A stretch of DNA of 64,000 nt from Brenneria corticis (GTDB taxonomy: Bacteria; Pseudomonadota; Gammaproteobacteria; Enterobacterales; Enterobacteriaceae), in NCBI RefSeq assembly GCF_003115855.1, contig NZ_KZ819092.1, forward strand, positions 15,800 through 79,799, written 5' to 3'. A program made the translations under genes and the position numbers. Below are positions 34,295-43,417 of this stretch, one piece after another (position 1 is the stretch's first letter; each line of letters starts with the position of its first letter). The notes beneath the pieces were generated by a model. The model worked only from the letters and a program-made list of their open reading frames with translations, searched no databases and was not told where the DNA came from.

Positions 34295-34323
34295 TTGACA
34301 CTGCCAATCGGGTCTCATATTAT
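34295..34323 (+). promoter_or_regulatory. Sigma-70 promoter of the tRNA-Ala pair
   Basis: TTGACA (34295-34300), exactly 17 bp, TATTAT (34318-34323), then a GC-rich discriminator GCGACCC, 35 bp before the first tRNA-Ala. Confidence 0.88.
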
Positions 34324-34358
34324 GCGACCCGTTCGCACAGATACGGTCTGTAAGATAC

Positions 34359-34434
<76 letters not shown>

Positions 34435-34481
34435 AACAATCCCTCTGTTTGGTTTTATATCGCGAACTCGCCACTTGATGT

Positions 34482-34557
<76 letters not shown>

Positions 34558-34652
34558 AATCACTCCCTTCTCCTTGTTATATCATTCCCTGGTTTATTAT
34601 CGTTTTCGCCGTCATGATGTTGCTGCCTCCAGCGGCTGAAGGCAGTATTTCT

Positions 34653-35342
34653 TTACTGATTCTCCGGCAGGCGCGGCGTCCAGTCTATCGGGGCAAGACC
34701 TTGCTGTTCCAGGAGCCGGTTAGCCTGGGAAAAATGCTTACATCCCAGAAAGCCGCGATGGGCCGACAGCGGGGAAGGGTGCGGCGCTTTCAGAACGTGA
34801 TGGCGCTGGCGGTCAATAATGCTGCCTTTTTTCTGGGCGTGCGATCCCCACAGCAAAAAGACAATGCCTTCGCGATTTTCATTCAATGCCGCAATAACGC
34901 GGTCGGTAAAGGTTTCCCAGCCCAGATTGGCGTGTGAATGCGCCTGGCCGGCCTCTACGGTCAACACCGTATTCAGCAGCATCACCCCTTGCTCGGCCCA
35001 GCTTTGCAGGAAGCCGTGCCGCGGGATTTCAAAATCCGGTATATCATTAGCCAGTTCTTTATAAATATTGACCAGCGACGGTGGCGCGGGCACGCCTGGG
35101 CGAACGGAGAAAGAGAGCCCATGGGCCTGGTTGGGGCCGTGGTAGGGATCCTGACCGAGGATAACCACCTTGACCTGATGAAGCTCGGTAAAGCGGAAAG
35201 CGTTAAAGACATCTTTCTGCGGCGGGTAAATGATTTTTCCCGCCGCGCGTTCTTTACCGACGAATTGAAGCGTATTAATAAAGTAGGGCTGTAACTTTTC
35301 TTGTGCCAGAACGTCATGCCAGGTTAGGGAAGTTGCCATCAT
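34653..35342 (-). CDS. ung: Uracil-DNA glycosylase
   Basis: Removes uracil from DNA to start base-excision repair. The 229-residue family 1 enzyme has the water-activating motif GQDPYHGPNQAHGL (catalytic Asp near residue 64) and the Leu-loop HPSPLSAHRGF near 187. Two adjacent ATG codons are possible starts. It is divergent from grcA, as in E. coli. Confidence 0.97.
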   Translation of the reverse strand: MMATSLTWHDVLAQEKLQPYFINTLQFVGKERAAGKIIYPPQKDVFNAFRFTELHQVKVVILGQDPYHGPNQAHGLSFSVRPGVPAPPSLVNIYKELANDIPDFEIPRHGFLQSWAEQGVMLLNTVLTVEAGQAHSHANLGWETFTDRVIAALNENREGIVFLLWGSHAQKKGSIIDRQRHHVLKAPHPSPLSAHRGFLGCKHFSQANRLLEQQGLAPIDWTPRLPENQ

Positions 35343-35706
35343 GCACTCTCTGTCCGTAGGGTGAGTTTTGTTGCCGGTAGCTTACCGTTCAATTGCGCCG
35401 AGGTAAAATCGTAACAATGGCGCAGGCAGCCCGGCACAGGGATGATTTTGAAAAAAAATTGAAAATTTACAAAATTATTTGCAGCAATGGCAGCTAATAA
35501 ATTTGATGTAAAACAATAAATTGCCCCACGTGGTTGATTTGGGTGGCTGTTTAAATTGATTTAAGTCAAGGAATGACCGCCATTGTGCTGGTATACAGGG
35601 ACTCAGGTAGAATTAGTTTTATTCAAACGTTAAAAACTGACGGCAGTTTGTTACTGATACCAATTTTTAATTAAGACGATAAACACGCCGTTTTACGGAG
35701 GCAATA
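35343..35706. other. 364-bp divergent control region ung/grcA
   Basis: No gene is seen. The region is A/T-rich and contains the FNR-like site listed separately; promoters for both flanking genes must lie here. Confidence 0.5.
35556..35569 (+). promoter_or_regulatory. FNR-type site upstream of grcA
   Basis: TTGATTTAAGTCAA fits the FNR consensus TTGAT-N4-ATCAA with one mismatch. It is 137 bp before grcA; E. coli grcA (yfiD) is activated by FNR under low oxygen. Confidence 0.65.
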
Positions 35707-36090
35707 ATGGTTACTGGTATTCAAATCACCAAAGCGAACGACAGCGCGCTGATCAATTCTTTCTGGTTGCTGGATGAAGAAAAATCTCAGGCACGCTGTG
35801 TTTGTGCAAAATCCGTTTATAGCGAAGATCAAATCGTTCCGGTAAGCGACCTGGGCCAGATTGAATATCGTGAAGTTCCGCTGGAAATCAAACCGGAAGT
35901 GCGCGTGGAAGGCGGTCAGCATCTGAATGTCAACGTGCTGCGTCGTGAAACGCTGGAAGATGCCGTTCAGCATCCTGAAAAATACCCGCAGCTGACTATC
36001 CGCGTTTCCGGTTACGCGGTGCGTTTTAACTCGTTGACGCCGGAACAGCAGCGTGACGTGATCACCCGTACTTTTACCGAAAGTCTGTAA
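35707..36090 (+). CDS. grcA: Autonomous glycyl radical cofactor GrcA
   Basis: A spare glycyl-radical domain that rescues oxygen-cleaved pyruvate formate-lyase. The 127-residue protein ends with RVSGYAVRFNSLTPEQQRD, holding the radical Gly, and is almost identical to E. coli YfiD there. A GGAG ribosome site precedes the ATG. The FNR-like site upstream fits its anaerobic role. Confidence 0.97.
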   Translation: MVTGIQITKANDSALINSFWLLDEEKSQARCVCAKSVYSEDQIVPVSDLGQIEYREVPLEIKPEVRVEGGQHLNVNVLRRETLEDAVQHPEKYPQLTIRVSGYAVRFNSLTPEQQRDVITRTFTESL

Positions 36091-36121
36091 CTCGTTTTAT
36101 CCGAGAGCGTGACGTAAATAC

Positions 36122-36147
36122 AAAAGGGAGCCGAAGCTCCCTTTTTT
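36122..36147. terminator. Terminator between convergent grcA and srmB
   Basis: AAAGGGAGC / GCTCCCTTT stem with a CGAA loop and T-tract on the plus strand, A-tract on the other side; likely bidirectional. Confidence 0.92.
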
Positions 36148-36160
36148 GCATGCCGGCGCT

Positions 36161-37483
36161 TTATTCGCCGGACTCACCCGCTTTTGGGGCAGGCTGACGG
36201 CGTTTGCCGATGTTTTTGCTGTCCCGGTGACGTACTTTCACCTTGACCTTCTCTTTTTCTTTCTCTTTCTTTTCTTTCCGCTTGGTCAATACTTTCTTGG
36301 ACGGCTTGCCGGTGGTTTTGGCGCTGGGCGCTTTGGTGGTCGGGCGAAGCTCCTCGATAACCCGCGGCTTCAGCGGTTCATTCAGATAACGGCTGATTTT
36401 CCCCAGCAGCAGGTGATCGTGCGCCTCGACGAAAGAGATCGCGCAGCCTTTGCGCCCCGCGCGACCGGTACGGCCGATGCGATGGAGATAGGTATCGGCC
36501 GTACGCGGAAGGTCGAAATTGAACACGTGGCTGACATCATTGATGTCGATGCCGCGTGCGGCGACGTCGGTCGCCACCAACACGTTCACCCGCCCGTCGC
36601 TCAGGCGTTTGATCGCTTCGTTGCGCTTGGCCTGCACCATTTCGCCTTCAAGATAACAGGCGGTAATGCCGGCTTCCCGTAACCAGGCCACCAGTTCATG
36701 CACTCGCTCGCGCTTGCGCACGAAAACGATTGAACGGGTAACGTCCGCTTGTTTCAACTGGTTGCAGAGCAGGGCGGTTTTATGTTTGATATCGTCGGCA
36801 CGGTAGTACCATTGCAGAATTTTTTTCCGCTCGCGGCGTGACGGATCGGCTTCAACTTCGACCGGATCGTTCAGCAAACGCTCGGCAAAGTCTTTAATCG
36901 CCTCGCCTTCCAGCGTCGCGGAGAACAGCAATGTCTGTTTGCGCCAGCGGGTTTCACCGGCGATATGCTCGATATCCTGCGCGAAGCCCATATCCAGCAT
37001 GCGGTCCGCTTCATCCAGAATCAGCGTTTCTACCGCCCGGCAGTCAAAATTCTCTTCTTTGATATATTGCAGCAGACGACCGGTGGTCGCCACCACCACA
37101 TCCTGATTTTCACTGAACACTTCGGCGTGGTTCATATAGGCCACGCCGCCGGTAATGGTGGCGATATCCAGATGGGTGTGGGCGGCCATGATGCGCGCCT
37201 GATCGGCGACCTGCATGGCGAGCTCACGCGTCGGCGTTAAGATCAGAATACGAGGCGGTCCGGATTTTTTACGAGGAAAATCTAACAGATGCTGCAAGAC
37301 CGGCAGCAGATAGGCGGCGGTTTTGCCGGTGCCGGTCGGCGCTGAGCCCAGCACATCGCGGCCGTCCATTGCCGGCGGAATGGCCGCCAACTGGATAGCA
37401 GTCGGGCGTTCATAACCCATATCGCGCAGGGCGTCTAACAGGCTGTCATCAAGATCTAGCTCGGAAAAAGTTGTTGCTGTCAT
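36161..37483 (-). CDS. srmB: ATP-dependent RNA helicase SrmB
   Basis: DEAD-box helicase that assists early 50S subunit assembly. The 440-residue protein has motifs APTGTGKTA (I), PTRELA (Ia), LDEADRML (II), SATLEG (III), ARGIDI and HRIGRTGRAG (VI). A Lys/Glu-rich basic tail (about 385-430) likely binds RNA. It is divergent from trmN. Confidence 0.96.
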   Translation of the reverse strand: MTATTFSELDLDDSLLDALRDMGYERPTAIQLAAIPPAMDGRDVLGSAPTGTGKTAAYLLPVLQHLLDFPRKKSGPPRILILTPTRELAMQVADQARIMAAHTHLDIATITGGVAYMNHAEVFSENQDVVVATTGRLLQYIKEENFDCRAVETLILDEADRMLDMGFAQDIEHIAGETRWRKQTLLFSATLEGEAIKDFAERLLNDPVEVEADPSRRERKKILQWYYRADDIKHKTALLCNQLKQADVTRSIVFVRKRERVHELVAWLREAGITACYLEGEMVQAKRNEAIKRLSDGRVNVLVATDVAARGIDINDVSHVFNFDLPRTADTYLHRIGRTGRAGRKGCAISFVEAHDHLLLGKISRYLNEPLKPRVIEELRPTTKAPSAKTTGKPSKKVLTKRKEKKEKEKEKVKVKVRHRDSKNIGKRRQPAPKAGESGE

Positions 37484-37617
37484 GGTCTACCTCTATTTGG
37501 GGCGCTGATTATAGACGCATTGGCCGGGTTCTTCACCTGTTTAAAACAGACAACCGCGCTTTTACTGTATAGATGTTTACCCTATGCTACGACGGTTTTC
37601 ATCTGGAGCCCGGCACA

Positions 37618-38367
37618 ATGAGTGAGCAACCTGACCATAAATCGACGCTGCGACGCGATGGGTTTACCTTCAAGCGCTTTTTCGTGGCGCACGATCGCTG
37701 CGCCATGAAGGTGGGAACCGACGGCATATTGCTGGGGGCGTGGGCGCCGGTATCCGACGGCGTGCAGCGCGTATTGGACATCGGCTGCGGCTCGGGGTTG
37801 ATCGCCCTGATGCTGGCGCAGCGCACTGATAATGATGTGCGGATCGATGCGGTGGAGCTGGATGCGGCGGCAGGCCGCCAGGCCGGGGAAAATATCGCCG
37901 CGTCTCCGTGGGCCGATCGTATGAGGGTTCACGTTGCGGATATTGCCGGTTTCGCCGCCGCCAGCTCGGCACGCTATCCCTTGATTGTCAGCAACCCGCC
38001 CTATTTTGCGCCCGGTATCGCCTGCGGTACGGCGCAGCGAAGCCAGGCTCGTTACACCGCCACGCTGACGCATCAACTGCTGCTCGACTGCGTGCGGCGT
38101 CTGATAACGCCCGACGGTCTATTTTGCGTGGTATTGCCTATATCGGTCGCCGAGGTTTTTATTACGCTGGCGGCGCAGCAGCACTGGTTTCTCCGCCAGC
38201 GCGTGGACGTCGCCGAATATCATGCGCGCCCGGCGCACCGAACGCTGTTGGCGTTATCGCTGCAACCCGGAGAGTGTCGGGCGCGGCAGTTGGCGATACG
38301 TGATGCGGATCGGCGCTACTCCGCCGATTTCCGGGCGCTGACCGGGGACTTTTATCTATTTATGTAG
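37618..38367 (+). CDS. trmN: tRNA1(Val) (adenine(37)-N6)-methyltransferase
   Basis: Methylates A37 in tRNA-Val with the cmo5UAC anticodon, the species encoded four times at 31023-31457. The 249-residue protein has the SAM motif VLDIGCGSGLIALML (about 45-60) and the adenine-N6 methylase motif NPPY (VSNPPYFAPG). The ATG at 37618 follows a GGAG by 9 nt; 15 more upstream codons are open but not conserved. It is divergent from srmB and followed by a palindromic repeat. Confidence 0.93.
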   Translation: MSEQPDHKSTLRRDGFTFKRFFVAHDRCAMKVGTDGILLGAWAPVSDGVQRVLDIGCGSGLIALMLAQRTDNDVRIDAVELDAAAGRQAGENIAASPWADRMRVHVADIAGFAAASSARYPLIVSNPPYFAPGIACGTAQRSQARYTATLTHQLLLDCVRRLITPDGLFCVVLPISVAEVFITLAAQQHWFLRQRVDVAEYHARPAHRTLLALSLQPGECRARQLAIRDADRRYSADFRALTGDFYLFM

Positions 38368-38474
38368 CTTGCGACGGCCCGTCATAAAAAATCGCCGGGA
38401 GCGATTTTCAACGTCGCTTGCGACGGCCCTGAGGGGGGCGGGCAGGGATAGCCCGCCATAAAAAATCGCCGCTA
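38368..38474. repeat. Palindromic intergenic repeat, second locus
   Basis: Same family as 6296-6437. It has the stems AAAATCGC/GCGATTTT around CGGGA, CGTCGC/GCGACG, and GGCGGGC/GCCCGCC around AGGGATA. It fills the entire gap between convergent trmN and nadB, and its CGCTAA end overlaps the nadB stop codon. Compared with the other locus, the first stem differs in sequence but stays paired. Confidence 0.85.
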
Positions 38475-40073
38475 AGGGGTAAGGATGGTGGGTTTTGGGG
38501 CGTCGAACTGGTCTGGATAATCGAGAGTGTAATGCAATCCGCGGCTCTCTTTTCTTTCCAGCGCGCTGCGAACGATCAACTCCGCCACCTGCACCAGATT
38601 GCGCAGCTCCAGTAGGTTATTGGAAATGCGGAAATGGGCGTAATACTCATCAATTTCCTGCTGGAGCAGGGTAATGCGGTGCAGCGCCCGCTCCAGCCGT
38701 TTGGTGGTGCGCACAATGCCGACATAGTCCCACATAAATAGCCTTAGCTCATGCCAGTTATGCTGGATAACCACCTGCTCGTCCGAATTGTCGACCTGAC
38801 TCTCATCCCAGGCCGGCAGTTTTTTGATGGGTTTGATTTGCGGCAGGCGTTGCAGGATATCTTCCGACGCCGACCAGCCGTAGACCAGACACTCCAGCAA
38901 GGAGTTCGACGCCATGCGATTGGCGCCGTGCAGCCCGGTATAGCTCACCTCTCCGATGGCGTACAGTCCGTCGAGATCGGTGCGCCCATGCTGATCGACC
39001 ATCACGCCGCCGCAGGTGTAGTGTGCCGCGGGAACAATGGGAATCGCCTCACGGGTAATATCGATGCCCAGCGCCAACAGCTTTTCATAGATGGTGGGAA
39101 AATGCTGTTTAACAAACTCCGCGGGTTTATGGCTGATGTCCAGATACATGCAGTCCGCGCCAAGCCGCTTCATTTCGTGGTCGATCGCTCTGGCGACGAC
39201 GTCACGCGGGGCGAGTTCGCCTCGGGGATCGAAATCGGGCATAAAGCGGCTGCCGTCGGGGCGCTTCAGGTAAGCCCCTTCGCCGCGCAGAGCTTCGGTC
39301 AGCAGAAAATTACGCGCCTGCGGATGGAATAAGCAGGTGGGGTGAAACTGATTGAACTCCAGGTTGGCCACCCGGCAGCCCGCGCGCCATGCCATGGCAA
39401 TGCCGTCGCCGGATGAAATATCCGGATTGGTGGTGTATTGATACACCTTGGATGCGCCGCCGGTGGCAAGAACGACGGTCTTTGCCCGGCAGGATTCGAC
39501 CGTTTCCCGTTCACGATTCCAGATGTAAGCGCCGACAATCCGCCGGGTTCCCGGCAGGCCCAGTTTGCTTGAGGTGAGCAAATCGACGGCGTTACATCGT
39601 TCCATAATATGGATACGGGGATGGGAACGGGCTTTTTGTACCAGCGTATTTTCCACTTCTTTACCGGTGGCGTCGGCCGCATGCAGGATCCGGCGGTGGC
39701 TATGCCCTCCCTCTCGGGTCAGGTGATAGCGCGCTTCGCCGCCGGCGTCGGTTTCCGTATCGAACAGCACGCCCTGATCGATCAGCCACTGCACGCAGCT
39801 TTTGGCATTGCTGGCGATGAACTCCACGGCTTCACGCTCGCACAGTCCGTCGCCCGCGACTAATGTATCTTCGATGTGTGAATCGATGCTGTCGGTTTCA
39901 TCGAAAACCGCGGCAATACCGCCCTGGGCATAGAAGGTCGAGCCCTCGTTAAGCGGACCTTTACTCAGAACGGTAACGTTTGCGTGGTCGGCCAGACGCA
40001 GCGCGAGAGACAGCCCGGCGGCACCGCTGCCAATGATTAACACATCACAGGAGTATTCAGTGGTCGGTTGCAT
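38472..40073 (-). CDS. nadB: L-aspartate oxidase
   Basis: FAD enzyme that oxidises aspartate to iminoaspartate for NAD synthesis with NadA. The 533-residue protein has the dinucleotide motif VLIIGSGAAGLSLAL at the N-terminus and the flavin-family segments STFYAQGGIAAV and THYTCGGV-like AAHYTCGGVMVD. The ATG at 40073 (MQPTTEYSCD) matches the family; 46 further upstream codons are open but not conserved. It is divergent from rpoE. Confidence 0.96.
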   Translation of the reverse strand: MQPTTEYSCDVLIIGSGAAGLSLALRLADHANVTVLSKGPLNEGSTFYAQGGIAAVFDETDSIDSHIEDTLVAGDGLCEREAVEFIASNAKSCVQWLIDQGVLFDTETDAGGEARYHLTREGGHSHRRILHAADATGKEVENTLVQKARSHPRIHIMERCNAVDLLTSSKLGLPGTRRIVGAYIWNRERETVESCRAKTVVLATGGASKVYQYTTNPDISSGDGIAMAWRAGCRVANLEFNQFHPTCLFHPQARNFLLTEALRGEGAYLKRPDGSRFMPDFDPRGELAPRDVVARAIDHEMKRLGADCMYLDISHKPAEFVKQHFPTIYEKLLALGIDITREAIPIVPAAHYTCGGVMVDQHGRTDLDGLYAIGEVSYTGLHGANRMASNSLLECLVYGWSASEDILQRLPQIKPIKKLPAWDESQVDNSDEQVVIQHNWHELRLFMWDYVGIVRTTKRLERALHRITLLQQEIDEYYAHFRISNNLLELRNLVQVAELIVRSALERKESRGLHYTLDYPDQFDAPKPTILTP

Positions 40074-40198
40074 GTTTGTATCGTCAACATAAGAAAGGGA
40101 AGGGAAAACCGATGGTAGCACTAAATGTTTTATCCATGTATTGATTTTGATCGCCCTGTAAAGATGTATAAATACCACTTTCCTGGCAGGGCAGGTCC

Positions 40199-40435
40199 GT
40201 GCTAATGGCATGGATTTATCGTATGATCGACCCGGTGTGCCCGATGATAAATGAAAAAAACGACGAGTTAATGCGACTCGTTATGGGCACGGTTAACCGC
40301 GGTAGGCAGAAGAAATTGGTTGCCCGGAACTTTATGCCATGCGTTGGCTCTAAGCTGGAGCTTGCTCTGGGTATAACTATATGGCTGGCAGTACTATTTA
40401 CGTGTGGAGAACGGTTTGAGGAGATATTACCTCGG
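40199..40435 (+). other. Open in-frame extension upstream of rpoE (79 codons)
   Basis: The rpoE frame stays open from a GTG at 40199 (ATG codons at 40205 and 40271) to the accepted rpoE start with no stop. The segment encodes a basic stretch followed by a hydrophobic one. E. coli is reported to have a small upstream ORF, rseD, in the rpoE leader; whether this is its counterpart, an N-terminal extension, or chance cannot be decided here. The sigma-E-type promoter lies inside it. Confidence 0.3.
40326..40353 (+). promoter_or_regulatory. Autoregulatory sigma-E promoter of rpoE
   Basis: GGAACTT (40326-40332), 16-bp spacer, TCTAA (40349-40353): a perfect match to the RpoE consensus. Expected transcription start is near 40360, leaving a leader of about 75 nt before rpoE. 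Confidence 0.85.
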
Positions 40436-41011
40436 ATGAGCGAGCAGCTAGCAGATCAGGTCCTGGTAGAGCGGGTCCAGAAGGGCGATCAAAAATCGTT
40501 TAACCTACTGGTTATTCGCTATCAGCATAAGGTGGCGAGCCTGGTATCCCGTTACGTCCCCCAGGGAGACGTACCTGACGTGGTACAGGAGTCGTTTATC
40601 AAAGCGTATCGCGCGCTGGAGTCATTTCGCGGCGATAGCGCTTTTTATACATGGTTGTATCGCATTGCGGTGAATACGGCGAAAAATTATCTGGTTGCCC
40701 AGGGCAGACGCCCGCCTTCCAGCGATATTGACGCCAATGATGCGGAGAACTATGAAAATGCCGGCGCATTGAAAGAAATATCGAACCCTGAGAATTTAAT
40801 GTTGTCAGAGGAGTTAAGAAGCATCGTCTTCCGTACCATCGAGTCGTTGCCGGAGGATTTGCGCATGGCGATTACCTTGCGTGAATTGGATGGATTGAGT
40901 TATGAAGAGATAGCCGTAATTATGGATTGCCCCGTCGGCACGGTTCGTTCTCGTATCTTCCGGGCGCGGGAAGCGATTGATAATAAAGTACAACCGCTTA
41001 TTCAGCGTTAG
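40436..41011 (+). CDS. rpoE: RNA polymerase sigma factor RpoE (sigma-E)
   Basis: ECF sigma factor for envelope stress. The 191-residue protein has region 2 (LVERVQKGDQKSFNLLVIRY, PDVVQESFIKAYRAL, WLYRIAVNTAKNYL) and region 4 (LDGLSYEEIAVIMDCPVGTV). The ATG at 40436 (MSEQLADQ) is the conserved start. It is first in rpoE-rseA-rseB-rseC; RseA sequesters it until outer-membrane stress triggers proteolysis. Likely targets in this window are rpoE itself and degP. Confidence 0.98.
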   Translation: MSEQLADQVLVERVQKGDQKSFNLLVIRYQHKVASLVSRYVPQGDVPDVVQESFIKAYRALESFRGDSAFYTWLYRIAVNTAKNYLVAQGRRPPSSDIDANDAENYENAGALKEISNPENLMLSEELRSIVFRTIESLPEDLRMAITLRELDGLSYEEIAVIMDCPVGTVRSRIFRAREAIDNKVQPLIQR

Positions 41012-41067
41012 CGAGCGGCAAGCGCAGCGTATGATTAATGATGGACTTGACAGATAAGGGTGTGGGT

Positions 41068-41712
41068 ATGCAGAAAGAGAAGCTTTCCGCTTTAATGGAT
41101 GGTGAGGCGGTCGATTCCGAACTGCTGAGTGCCTTGTCGCGCGATGACAAGTTACAGCAAAGTTGGCAAAGTTATCATCTTATCCGCGACACATTGCGTG
41201 GAGATATTGGTGAAAACGTTATCCATCTGGATATCGCTTCACGGGTCGCCGCCGCTATCGAGCAAGAGCCCGTGCGCCTGGTTCCCCAGGCGGTCCCCGA
41301 ATCTCAGCCACATCCGCGGAGTTGGTCGCAGCTGCCGTTCTGGCACAAGGTGCGGCCGTGGGCCAGCCAGCTGACTCAGATTGGCGTCGCGGCCTGCGTA
41401 TCGCTGGCGGTAATTGTCGGCGTCCAGAATTACAACCAAATCGGCGGCTCGGACGGCGTAACGGAGTCTGCGGCGTTCAGCACGCTGCCGGCAATGGGGA
41501 CGGCGTCGCCGGTCAGCCTGGGCGTACCGTCGGAAAATGCGGCGGCTCACGGTCAGCAGAAATCGGACGTGCAACGTAACCGTCTCAATGCTATTTTGCA
41601 GGATTATGAATTACAGCGACGCCTGCACGCCGAACAACTCCAGCAGCATGACGATCAGCAAGCGGCGATTCAGGTTCCAGGAACTCAATCATTAGGAACT
41701 CAGCCTCGGTAA
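41068..41712 (+). CDS. rseA: Anti-sigma-E factor RseA
   Basis: Inner-membrane anti-sigma factor of 214 residues. The cytoplasmic N-terminal domain (MQKEKLSALMDGE) binds RpoE, a single membrane segment lies near residues 100-118 (IGVAACVSLAVIVGVQ), and the periplasmic tail ends ...LGTQPR. DegS and RseP cut it on stress. The ATG at 41068 matches the family; ten upstream codons are open but not conserved. Its TAA overlaps the rseB ATG by one base. Confidence 0.96.
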   Translation: MQKEKLSALMDGEAVDSELLSALSRDDKLQQSWQSYHLIRDTLRGDIGENVIHLDIASRVAAAIEQEPVRLVPQAVPESQPHPRSWSQLPFWHKVRPWASQLTQIGVAACVSLAVIVGVQNYNQIGGSDGVTESAAFSTLPAMGTASPVSLGVPSENAAAHGQQKSDVQRNRLNAILQDYELQRRLHAEQLQQHDDQQAAIQVPGTQSLGTQPR

Positions 41713-42665
41713 TGAAGCCTGTCTGGTTTGCCGTCTGTTTATTGATTGGCAGTCTGTTTTATTCCACCATCGCCCCGGCGCAAACCGCGTCCGGGGCGTT
41801 GTTGCAACAAATGAACAGCGCCAGTCGTTCGTTAAACTATGAAATCTCTTTTATCAATATCACCCGTCAGGGATTCGAGTCGGTGCGCTACCGCCACGCG
41901 GTGATTAATAATCGTTCACTGGCGCAGTTAATGTTTATGGACGGGCCGCGGCGCGAGATTGTGCAGCGTGGGAATGAAATCAGCTATTTCGATGCCGGTC
42001 TTGAGCCTTTTACCCTGTCGAGCGATCATATCGTCGATTCGTTACCCTCGCTGGTTTACGCTGATTTTCAGAAAATAGCCCAGTATTACGACTTTATTCC
42101 CGCCGACGGCCGTGTCCGCATCGCCGATCGCCTGGCCGTGGGGATCAGGATTATTTCACGGGATGCGACGCGCTACAGCTATGCCGTCTGGATGGACGCG
42201 GAGTCCAAATTGCCTTTGCGGGTCGATCTGCAGGATCGTAACGGCGAGCGTCTGGAGCAATTCCTGGCGACCGCTTTAATCGTCGATGACGGCGTGGTGA
42301 ACGCGATGCGTCCGCTGGAAAATATTCGTCTTCCTCCCGCATTGTCGGCCCCCGCGGCCGAAAGCAAAGATTTTGCCTGGTCGGCGCAGTGGCTGCCGCT
42401 GGGAATGAAAGAGGTTTCGCGCAGCCGCAGAGTATTGCCGGGAGCCACTCTCGCTATTGAAACGCGTTTGTACAGTGACGGATTGTTCAGTTTTTCCATC
42501 AACGTCAGTCCCTCTTCCGAAGCGCGCGGCGAGCAGGCTGTTCGTACCGGAAGGCGTTCAATACACACCGAGGTTCGTGATAATAATGAGATCACCGTTG
42601 TCGGCGAGCTCCCGCCGGCTACGGCCAAGCGTGTGGCGGACAATGTTATCTTCAAGGCGCAATGA
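41712..42665 (+). CDS. rseB: Sigma-E factor regulatory protein RseB
   Basis: Periplasmic protein that shields RseA from DegS and senses mislocalised lipopolysaccharide. The 317-residue precursor has a signal peptide (about 1-23, ...STIAPAQ), then the LolA-like domain (ASGALLQQMNSASRSLNYE) and a C-terminal domain. It overlaps both rseA (1 bp) and rseC (4 bp). Confidence 0.96.
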   Translation: MKPVWFAVCLLIGSLFYSTIAPAQTASGALLQQMNSASRSLNYEISFINITRQGFESVRYRHAVINNRSLAQLMFMDGPRREIVQRGNEISYFDAGLEPFTLSSDHIVDSLPSLVYADFQKIAQYYDFIPADGRVRIADRLAVGIRIISRDATRYSYAVWMDAESKLPLRVDLQDRNGERLEQFLATALIVDDGVVNAMRPLENIRLPPALSAPAAESKDFAWSAQWLPLGMKEVSRSRRVLPGATLAIETRLYSDGLFSFSINVSPSSEARGEQAVRTGRRSIHTEVRDNNEITVVGELPPATAKRVADNVIFKAQ

Positions 42666-43135
42666 TGATTAAAGAATGGGCGACGGTTATTTCATGGCAG
42701 GACGGCATCGCGCTGCTACGCTGCGAACAACGTTCCGGCTGCGGTAGCTGCCAGTCGCGTTCCTCCTGTGGAACCTCGATATTGAACCAGTTAGGCGCCC
42801 CGGCCGAACATACGCTGCATGTGCCCTGCGCGCAGCCGCTGCAAAGCGGTCAGCGGGTTGAGCTGGGTATTGCCGAAGGGAGCCTGTTGCATTCCGCCGT
42901 TATGGTCTATTTTGTTCCGCTGCTGGGACTGTTCGCCGGCTCGGCGCTTTTTCAGGCTTTGTTCGCCAGCGAGCTTGCCGCCGTTCTGGGCGCATTGTTC
43001 GGCGGCGGGGCGGCTTTTTTATCCGTGAAGCGCTGGGCGGGAAAGCTGAGGGAAAACAGCCGTTATCAGCCGGTTATTCTGCAAATTGCGCTTCCGGGCG
43101 AGTTATTGCAAATTAACACCGTAACCGAGTCATAG
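42662..43135 (+). CDS. rseC: SoxR-reducing system protein RseC
   Basis: A 157-residue inner-membrane protein with an N-terminal cysteine cluster (CEQRSGCGSCQSRSSCGTS) and two membrane helices near residues 75-115. E. coli RseC contributes, with the Rsx complex, to reducing the SoxR Fe-S cluster. It is the last gene of the rpoE operon, overlapping rseB by 4 bp; a second ATG at 42665 is equally possible. Confidence 0.94.
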   Translation: MMIKEWATVISWQDGIALLRCEQRSGCGSCQSRSSCGTSILNQLGAPAEHTLHVPCAQPLQSGQRVELGIAEGSLLHSAVMVYFVPLLGLFAGSALFQALFASELAAVLGALFGGGAAFLSVKRWAGKLRENSRYQPVILQIALPGELLQINTVTES

Positions 43136-43417
43136 AATGAGGCGCGCGGGGAAAGAAAGATAACGCCGTCATTCCTTGCTTGTCCCCCATTACTTTCGCC
43201 ATTGTCATCGGTTTAACCTCTTCTTTCATCCCGTCGCGCCGTCATCCCGAATAAAACCGTCATAATCAAAGTTAATGCGCGGTACATGACTAGGTTTTCG
43301 GTCGTCCGGCATGTAGAATGCAGCGATTCAGGTGGAAGGTCATCGCTGCTGTTTTCACCTAATGCGCATGCCCATCGGCAAGAATTTCAGGAATATCAAG
43401 GTAGAAAAATTTTTATA

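Noticed and set aside
43286..43417. A 44-codon in-frame extension upstream of lepA.
   Set aside because: The conserved LepA start MKQIRNFSIIAHIDHG is at 43418 and the extension has no homology.
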